This document shows positions 57,660 to 64,000 of a DNA stretch of 64,000 nucleotides, piece after piece (positions within the stretch are counted from its first letter, which is position 1; each line of letters begins with the position of its first letter). Where the stretch lies: assembly GCA_027704905.1 (NCBI GenBank), contig CM051013.1, forward strand, positions 10,844,703-10,908,702. The letters run 5' to 3'. Both the position numbers and the translations under genes were made by a program. Under the pieces are notes generated by a model that did no database searches, had not been told where the DNA came from, and worked only from the letters and a program-made list of their open reading frames with translations. Source of the DNA: Muraenolepis orangiensis (taxonomy: Eukaryota; Chordata; Actinopteri; Gadiformes; Muraenolepididae).

Positions 57660-60600
57660 ACTGTGAAACACACATGAACCTACACCTACAACCTACACGT
57701 GCGATCTCCCTGCCTCCGCCCCCTTGCCAAAGCACCTCAGCCTGTCCAAATTCATCCTCATCTCAAATTTGCTCTGTTTAACACCCGATCCATAAACAGC
57801 AAGGGCCTCCTACTCAATGAATTCATAACTGACAATAATCTGGACTTTCTCTGCTTAACCGAAACTTGGCAAAAACCACAGGAATACTTTTCACTCAATC
57901 AGACTACTCCCCCCGGATACTCATATATGGACAAACCACGCCACCTAGGGCGTGGTGGTGGAATTGCCGTTTTTTTCCGGAAAAACATCGTCACAAGTGC
58001 AATAACCATCCCGGCCCCATCCTCATTTGAACACCTTGCTTTTAAACTGTCTGGTCCCAAACCCCTGGTTATTGCAGTCATCTATCGCCCCCCCAAACCT
58101 AACCCTGCCTTCCCCTCTGACCTGTCTGAATTCCTCACACAACTCTGCGCCATCTCTCCATCCGTTCTGCTACTTGGTGATTTTAACATACATGTTGATT
58201 CATCCAACTCCAAATCCTCCACAGAACTCCTGGACATTTTAAACTTTTTCAACCTCACCCAACATGTGGATTTCCCCACCCACAAAAAAGGACACACACT
58301 GGACCTGGTCTGCACCTCCGGCATCACCATCAGCAATCTGTCCAGCTCCGACCTCACCATCTCCGACCACCTGGCTATCACCATGGACATTCTCATCCCC
58401 ACCCCCCTCATTAAGCAGAAGCGCTCCATAACTTTCCGGAATCTCAAATCCATCCATCCCTCCTCTTTCTCCTCCCTTTTGATCGACACCATCCCTGACT
58501 CTGCCCTCATCCGGCTTGTCTCTCCTTCTGACCTGGTTAACACCTACAACGACACTCTCTCCTCCTGTCTCAATCAGCTCGCTCCCATCAAAACCAAATC
58601 TGTCTCCTTCACCCACTCCGCCCCCTGGTACACTGATCATCTCCATCATCTTAAATCCAAGGGCCGCCAACTTGAACGTCTAGCCAATAAAACCGGTCTC
58701 ACTGTCCATAAAGAAGCCTACAAACAACACCAACAGCTATACAAAGACGCCCTCAACAGTGCACGCTCCTCCCACTACTCCTCCGTCATACAATCCAGCA
58801 GCAACAACCCTAAGACTCTTTTTTCCACCATTTCTAAACTCCTTAAACCCATGGACACCATCTCCAACTCCTTCACTGTCAGTAAATGTGCATCCTTTCT
58901 GTCACACTTTCAATCTAAAATTGACACAATTCATAGCCAACTGTCCAACGCATCCGCCACCTACGTCTCTTTTCCAGAACCCGCCTCTCCTCCACCTTCC
59001 GATCACCCATTCTCATCCTTCACTGAAATCACCGCATCGGACCTATCCTCCATACTCACTGGCATGAAAACGTCAACCTGCATCCTGGACCCCATCCCCT
59101 CCACCCTCGTCAAGGCCTGTCTCCCCTCACTCTCTCCTCTGATCACCTCAGTAATTAACTCCTCTCTGTCCACCGGCCTCGTACCCCCCGCCCTCAAACT
59201 TGCTGCTGTGACCCCCTTACTAAAAAAACCCGGACTCAACCCTGAAACCCCCAACAACTTCCGACCCATCTCCAACCTCCCTTTCCTTTCAAAAATATTA
59301 GAGCGAGTCGTTGGATCTCAATTAAAAACCCACATGGACTACAATAACCTCTATGAACCTTTTCAATCCGGCTTCCGCTCCAGACACAGCACCGAAACCG
59401 CTCTCTTAAAGGTCACCAATGACGTTCTCCTCTCTGCCGACTCTGGTTCCCTCTCCATCCTCATCCTCCTTGACCTCAGTGCCGCCTTCGACACCATTAA
59501 TCACTCCATCCTCATCACTCGCCTCCAGTCCTCGCTCGGCATAACGGGCACCGCCCTCTCTTGGTTTAAATCTTATCTCTCCGACAGACACCAATTCATC
59601 TCCATCAACAACTGCAAATCCCCCACTGCCAAAGTCCCTCATGGTGTGCCCCAGGGTTCAGTACTCGGTCCCCTGCTCTTCATTATCTACATCCTTCCAC
59701 TTGGTCTGATCTTACGCCAACATGGCCTCCATTTCCACTGCTATGCCGACGACACTCAGCTCTACCTCTCCACCAAATCCATCTCTGCAGCCACCCACTC
59801 CACCCTCACCACCTGCCTCACTGCCGTCAAAACCTGGATGCAAAATAACTTACTCAAACTCAACTGCGACAAATCTGAAATCATCATCATCGGTCCAAAC
59901 TCCCTCACCCGCTCCACCCAGGATTTCTCCCTGAACATTGATGGTTCTGTTGTCACTCCCTCCACCCGCGTCCGCAACCTTGGCATCATTCTTGACCCCA
60001 CCCTCTCATTCCTCCCCCATGTAAACCAGACCATCAAAACAGCCTTCTTCCACCTTAGGAACATTGCCCGTCTTCGACCCTCCCTGTCACTCTCCGCAGC
60101 TGAAACACTGGTCCATGCTTTCATCTCATCCCGGCTCGATTACTGCAACAGCATCCTATATGGTTTACCTAACAACATCCTCAATAAACTACAATATGTC
60201 CAAAACTCTGCTGCCCGCTTGCTCACCTCCACCCGCCGCTCTGACCACATCACCCCTGTCCTCCGTGACCTCCATTGGCTCCCGATCAAACACAGGATAC
60301 ACTTCAAAATACTTCTCATCACCTTCAAAGCGCTCAATAACCTGGCCCCCCCCTACCTCTCTGACCTCCTCCACCGCCACACCCCTAACCGTCGCCTCAG
60401 GTCTGCTGATGCTAACCTATTAAAACCCATCAGGACTAAGCTCCGGACCTGGGGTGACAGAGCATTTTCTGCAGCGGCCCCCTCCCTCTGGAACGCCCTC
60501 CCCATCCACATCCGCAATGCCAACACCCTTCCGTCCTTTAAAACAGCCCTCAAAACCCACCTCTTCACTCTTGCTTTCAACCCATAATTTGTTCTCTGCT

Positions 60601-60735
60601 TTGTTTTGTTTCCTGTTTTGTTTTGTTGTGTTTGTTGTGTTTTGAATTAGTCTTTATGTTTTCTATTTCCTGTAAAGCGTCTTTGAGCACCTGGAAAAGC
60701 GCTATATAAGTCTGATATATTATTATTATTATGAA
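57660..60735 (+). mobile_element. L2/CR1-type non-LTR retrotransposon (LINE)
   Basis: The element has one long ORF, a short 3' UTR ending AAAAGCGCTATATAAGTC, and a (TTA)n tail at 60719-60734. These are 3' ends typical of the CR1/L2 group. It lies antisense within the first intron of the RASSF8-like gene. The 5' boundary is uncertain and no ORF1 is seen upstream, so it may be 5'-truncated. Confidence 0.88.
57699..60587 (+). CDS. LINE ORF2: apurinic-type endonuclease plus reverse transcriptase
   Basis: A 962-codon frame has no stop or shift. Residues about 24-230 are the endonuclease: FNTRSINSKG, LTETW, GRGGGIAVFF, VIYRPP, LLGDFNIHVD and SDHLAI carry the catalytic Asn, Glu, Asp and His positions. 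Residues about 500-760 are the reverse transcriptase: DFRPISNLPFLSKILERV (here NNFRPIS), QSGFRSRHSTETAL, LLDLSAAFDTINH, GVPQGSVLGPLLF and CYADDTQLY (catalytic Asp pair at about 683-684). The C-terminal LHWLPIKHRI and SLWNALPIHIRNA segments are typical of L2/CR1 proteins. The intact frame suggests a young copy. Activity is not shown. The start is the first ATG of the frame; the true one may lie nearby. Confidence 0.9.
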   Translation: MRSPCLRPLAKAPQPVQIHPHLKFALFNTRSINSKGLLLNEFITDNNLDFLCLTETWQKPQEYFSLNQTTPPGYSYMDKPRHLGRGGGIAVFFRKNIVTSAITIPAPSSFEHLAFKLSGPKPLVIAVIYRPPKPNPAFPSDLSEFLTQLCAISPSVLLLGDFNIHVDSSNSKSSTELLDILNFFNLTQHVDFPTHKKGHTLDLVCTSGITISNLSSSDLTISDHLAITMDILIPTPLIKQKRSITFRNLKSIHPSSFSSLLIDTIPDSALIRLVSPSDLVNTYNDTLSSCLNQLAPIKTKSVSFTHSAPWYTDHLHHLKSKGRQLERLANKTGLTVHKEAYKQHQQLYKDALNSARSSHYSSVIQSSSNNPKTLFSTISKLLKPMDTISNSFTVSKCASFLSHFQSKIDTIHSQLSNASATYVSFPEPASPPPSDHPFSSFTEITASDLSSILTGMKTSTCILDPIPSTLVKACLPSLSPLITSVINSSLSTGLVPPALKLAAVTPLLKKPGLNPETPNNFRPISNLPFLSKILERVVGSQLKTHMDYNNLYEPFQSGFRSRHSTETALLKVTNDVLLSADSGSLSILILLDLSAAFDTINHSILITRLQSSLGITGTALSWFKSYLSDRHQFISINNCKSPTAKVPHGVPQGSVLGPLLFIIYILPLGLILRQHGLHFHCYADDTQLYLSTKSISAATHSTLTTCLTAVKTWMQNNLLKLNCDKSEIIIIGPNSLTRSTQDFSLNIDGSVVTPSTRVRNLGIILDPTLSFLPHVNQTIKTAFFHLRNIARLRPSLSLSAAETLVHAFISSRLDYCNSILYGLPNNILNKLQYVQNSAARLLTSTRRSDHITPVLRDLHWLPIKHRIHFKILLITFKALNNLAPPYLSDLLHRHTPNRRLRSADANLLKPIRTKLRTWGDRAFSAAAPSLWNALPIHIRNANTLPSFKTALKTHLFTLAFNP

Positions 60736-60944
60736 ATACAATAAATCACAGATCAAGCAATAACAACATACATCTATATTATTTCTACTTCGTCTCTTAG
60801 TGTCACATGTCTTTACAATATCGTTCACCAAAATGAACTTAACCTACAAAACACATTAAATCCTTCTGCAATAATAATAACAATAAACTCACTTAGCAAA
60901 CATTTCGTTAGCACCTTAGCTAACAACCACAACACCAAACGTAC

Positions 60945-61045
60945 CTTATTGGCTGCATGCAATAAGAGAGGAAATTATGGAACTTCACTGACTGAACTGA
61001 TCGACCGAACTGACTGACTGTGACGGAACTTTCTCTTATATAGAG
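60945..61045 (-). promoter_or_regulatory. TATA box and candidate first exon of the RASSF8-like gene
   Basis: Minus-strand TATATAA (61036-61042) is followed about 90 bp later by AATAAG and a GTACGT donor (60944-60943). This would give a non-coding first exon of about 65 nt. The link to the exons at 57.5 and 56.4 kb is inferred from strand and splice signals. Confidence 0.4.
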
Positions 61046-61269
61046 ATTTCTACACGCGTGTGCGTCGGCATAAAACGTCCCCGGAACACTGTGCGCTTCA
61101 ACCATTAGTTCCGCTCTTACTCTACAGCATTTAGGTAGGCACCAAAAACTGGTAGGAACCAAAACTCAAACTGAACACAGAGGCAGTTACACTCCCACCA
61201 AACATATCACTTGTATATGATTTTACAATGACTTAGAGCCAACATACTGCATAGAAAGTAAACAAAACT

Positions 61270-62431
61270 AAATACAATAACTTCGGTCCTTGGCCTCCAC
61301 AGGAAAGGTCACTTCCGACTTCGCCTGGGTGTTGAGAACCTGGGCCTTCTTAAGTTCAGGGTCGTCACTTGCGATCTCTCCCACCTTGACTTCTCCACTT
61401 GGTTCTCTTTCTCTTGGTAACACGTATCTTCCCAGGCTTTTGTGGATGATACACCCCATGATGTGGGATATACCAAGCTGGAGCTTTGTAGATGTCTTCC
61501 TCTGGAACCCTTTCTGCATCTCCACGGGTTATGGTCTCATCCATGAAGGTCTTGTAGTCTGTGTGGTACTGATCGTTTCTTCTCAACTTCCTTTCTAGAC
61601 AGTTGAGACGATGGATAGTACAGATCTTGTTATCAGGTAAGTTAGGCCTTTCCTTCTTGAATGGCAGCGGCATTTCATAATGACCGTCGCTCTTTAACTT
61701 GATGCCCTTCTCCATTTTCGACAGGAACCTTAGATCCTCTTGAGAGATGGGGCTGGCTTCTGACACTCTTTCAGCGAAGTCAGACCCCAGCATCTTTATG
61801 GCATCTGCAGGTAACACAACTTCCTTGATCTGTGTTCTACAGACATAGTGCACTTCACTTGTGAGGACGGTAGACCTGGCGTCACTTGCTTCACAATGAC
61901 TTGGTGACTGATTCCGATTGTATCTCCATAGTTGAGACACGGTTTACCATATCCCACCACACTCCAGCCCAAGTCTGTTCTCTGAGCAAACGGCTGATGT
62001 TCCTCACCAGTCACCACTTGTCTTGGAATGAGGGCTTGAGCACAGTTGTAGCCAATTAACAGGCCAACATCACAGCTTTGCTGAGAAGCGATCTCATCTG
62101 CAATGTGTTCAAGATGAGGCCATGCCTTCGTTGTCTCTGGTGTGGGAATATGGTCTCTGTTTGCAGGGATAAACTCTCTTGAGTAAGTCGCTGGCAGAGT
62201 GATTATCTTGTCTGAATTGAATCCTCTTACTTGTAGACCTGTCAGCTTCCAACAGGACACGACTGTGTTTCTTGAAGCTAGCGTGGAGAGCTTTAGCTGA
62301 ACTGGTTCACCTTTTGTGTTGAGAGCCTTTGCTGTCTCTTCGAGGATAAAGGTTGTGTCACTTTGTGTATCGAGGAGTGTGTACACCAGAACCTCACGAC
62401 TTGGCTCACTTGTAGATGACACCCACACTGG
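61270..62431 (-). pseudogene. BEL/Pao protease and pol remnant
   Basis: The frame 62428-61796 holds the A17-type aspartic protease with YTLLDTQSDTTFI and the downstream LGWSVVG and HLEHIADEI landmarks of BEL/Pao pol. A frame break near 61.83 kb is followed by the frame 61940-61365 (LSKMEKGIKLKSDGHYEMPL, then YIPHHGVYHPQKPGKIRV), where the reverse transcriptase domain should begin. Instead the sequence jumps after KIRV to a lysine-rich junction. A third frame ends in EIASDDPELKKAQVLNTQ, which belongs far downstream in intact elements. The copy cannot encode a working polymerase. Confidence 0.8.
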
Positions 62432-62433
62432 AA

Positions 62434-64000
62434 CTATTGTGGATGTATGAGTGTTCCCATCATTCTGGATGACTCAAACGATGTCGCCTCACGTGATGGT
62501 CTCTCTGCCTGGTTTTGTGGCTGATTATTCTCTCTTTCTTTGTACTTATCACTGTTCCTTGCTCCATCCGGCCTTGTTGACATCCTTTCTTCCTTGGTGC
62601 GATCATCATGGAGGCAAGTTGGATGTCTTCTCTCACAGGTGTCGCAGGTGTTTCTATCTCTACAGTCCTTGGAGCGATGGCCAGACTTCAGACAGCCGAA
62701 ACACAAGCTCTTCTCTTGGACAAACTTAATTCGTTCACTGATTGTCATCTGCATAATCTTGCGACACTTCTGCAGACTGTGTCCTGCCCTCTCACAGAAG
62801 ACACAGCCTGTGGCGACGGCTTTCTCATCTGAGCTGGTTGCTAAAACCCTTGCTCCAGGATCTCTGCTCCTGGAACCCTTGTCCAGAATACTTTCCCCTG
62901 GCTTCAGAGCATGAAGAGCGGTTATTGGGTGGCAAGCGATTCTGGCTTCACGTGTGAGGAACTTGACAAACTGGCTGAAACTCGGGAACATGCGAGTTTC
63001 TTCTTCTGTGGCCATGACCTTCCTACGCCATTTTGAAGTCAGCCAGTCTGGAAGTTTGAAGAGTATTTTCTGGTTCTCGTTGCAATCATTAAGTATTTCA
63101 AGACCTCTGACCTGAGACATGGCAGCCTCACAGCTGCGCAGGAAGTCGGCGAGTTCTTGAAGTTCCACACTGCATTTGGAGCTTATCTTGGGCCACGACT
63201 CAATCTTATCTCTGAAGGCCTTGGCAATGAGGAATGGATTGCCATATCGCTCATCTAGGATGTGCCATGCTGCATAATAGGCTGACTCTGTGCCTAGTAA
63301 GAAGTAGCTCTCTATGGCCTTCTTGGCAGATCCACCCACGTACTTGCGCAGATAATATATCTTCTCTTCGGCTGGTATGTTCTTCCTGCCAACAAGCGTC
63401 TGAAAGGACACCTTCCAGTCGTTGTATCTGAGTGGGTCGCCATTGAACACTGTAGGTTCAGGTATAGGAATGCGACTTGCACTGATGGTTTCTGCGAACA
63501 ATCTGACAAGCGTTGTGGTGCTGTCTTCAGATCTGTCTTCTTGCCTTGTTTGTGATACAGCTCGTGGTGGAGAACGGTGCTGTAATAGGCTAGTTTGAGG
63601 CTTGATTTCCACTTCACTCTTCACAGAGACATGTCGATGGAGAAGCTCATTTACTTCTTCATCTGAGCAGTCACTTCGTTTAGCTGCTTGAGCTGAACAT
63701 TCGCTCTGCTCATACACTTGCTGTCGTGCCTTGGCAGCCTTTAGCTTCTTAATAGTTTCCAATCTATTTAGTTCTCTGCGTTTGGCTTCTAGCACTCTTT
63801 GTCTTTCTGCAGTTTCAGCCTCCTGCTTGGCTTTTAACTGGGCGCCTTCAGCCTCCATCTTGGCTTTTAACTGGGCGCCTTCAGCCTCCATCTTGGCTTT
63901 TAACTGGGCGGCTTCAGCCTCCATCTTGGCTTTTACCTGGGCGGCTTTAGCCTCCATCTTGGCTTTTAACTGGGTGGCTTCAGCCTCCTGTCTCCTGTCT
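62434..64000 (-). CDS. BEL/Pao gag-like protein, partial at the window edge
   Basis: The frame is open to the window edge on the 5' side (first ATG inside at 63957), so the real start is outside. The N-terminal part has five 11-residue repeats of the type AAQLKAKMEAE, predicted helical. The central part (PIPEPTVFNGDPLRYNDW, then YYLRKYVGGSAKKAIESYF) is the DUF1759-type gag core of BEL/Pao. Two CCHC zinc knuckles follow, CVFCERAGHSLQKC and CFGCLKSGHRSKDC, then a third Cys/His cluster. It ends at a stop just before the protease frame, which starts in another frame. Confidence 0.82.
   Translation of the reverse strand, partial: DRRQEAEATQLKAKMEAKAAQVKAKMEAEAAQLKAKMEAEGAQLKAKMEAEGAQLKAKQEAETAERQRVLEAKRRELNRLETIKKLKAAKARQQVYEQSECSAQAAKRSDCSDEEVNELLHRHVSVKSEVEIKPQTSLLQHRSPPRAVSQTRQEDRSEDSTTTLVRLFAETISASRIPIPEPTVFNGDPLRYNDWKVSFQTLVGRKNIPAEEKIYYLRKYVGGSAKKAIESYFLLGTESAYYAAWHILDERYGNPFLIAKAFRDKIESWPKISSKCSVELQELADFLRSCEAAMSQVRGLEILNDCNENQKILFKLPDWLTSKWRRKVMATEEETRMFPSFSQFVKFLTREARIACHPITALHALKPGESILDKGSRSRDPGARVLATSSDEKAVATGCVFCERAGHSLQKCRKIMQMTISERIKFVQEKSLCFGCLKSGHRSKDCRDRNTCDTCERRHPTCLHDDRTKEERMSTRPDGARNSDKYKERENNQPQNQAERPSREATSFESSRMMGTLIHPQ
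63828..63990 (-). repeat. 33-bp tandem repeat inside the BEL/Pao gag
   Basis: Five units of about 33 bp (plus strand GGCTTTTAACTGGGCG.CTTC with AGCCTCCATCTT) encode the 11-residue coiled-coil-like repeat. They are in frame throughout. Confidence 0.9.

Larger units (their letters stand above)
61270..64000 (-). mobile_element. Broken BEL/Pao-type LTR retrotransposon, running off the window
   Basis: A gag frame, a DTQSD aspartic protease and the start of pol occur in order on the minus strand. At least two frame breaks and a large internal deletion remove the reverse transcriptase core, RNase H and most of the rest. No LTR is recognised at the 61.27-kb side, and the 5' side lies outside the window. 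Confidence 0.85.

Overview
The window is vertebrate nuclear DNA, most likely from a teleost fish. The genes have many small exons with GT-AG introns, and long CA, GA and TG microsatellites are abundant. The dispersed repeats (tRNA-derived SINEs, hAT-type MITEs, an L2/CR1-type LINE, a BEL/Pao retrotransposon) are of kinds common in fish. Six protein-coding genes can be assembled exon by exon, with reading frame kept across every junction.

Layout. 1-3586: microsatellites and a small LTR-bounded element. 3587-14777 (+): tmco4, 14 coding exons. 16827-23369 (-): htr6, the serotonin 5-HT6 receptor, 3 coding exons. 26584-28906 (-): micos10, the MICOS subunit Mic10, 4 exons. 30033-32624 (-): sike1, 5 exons. 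About 33.3-53.8 kb (+): csde1 (Unr), with a long pyrimidine-rich 5' UTR exon, an alternative N-terminal exon and two candidate microexons. 54186-56435 (-): an N-terminal RASSF protein closest to RASSF8, with probable 5' UTR exons reaching about 61.0 kb. Inside its first intron sits a LINE with an uninterrupted 962-codon ORF (57699-60587, +). 61270-64000 (-): a broken BEL/Pao retrotransposon that runs off the window.

Gene order. From memory of the human map, tmco4-htr6-micos10 matches a block on 1p36 and sike1-csde1 a block on 1p13. They are joined here at about 29 kb. The RASSF8-like gene sits where human NRAS would be expected. HRAS-RASSF7 and KRAS-RASSF8 are linked in human, so it may be an N-RASSF ohnolog of the NRAS paralogon. 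Packing is tight at two boundaries: the sike1 poly(A) signal is about 200 bp from the micos10 start codon, and the csde1 and RASSF poly(A) signals converge within about 300 bp.

The genes act in unrelated processes: membrane/hydrolase protein, GPCR signalling, cristae shaping, TBK1/IKKe regulation, mRNA translation and stability, and RA-domain scaffolding. No operon-like or prokaryotic system is present. The most notable items are the synteny junction, the RASSF8-like gene, the csde1 microexons and 5' UTR, and a set of well-delimited non-autonomous mobile elements with target-site duplications.
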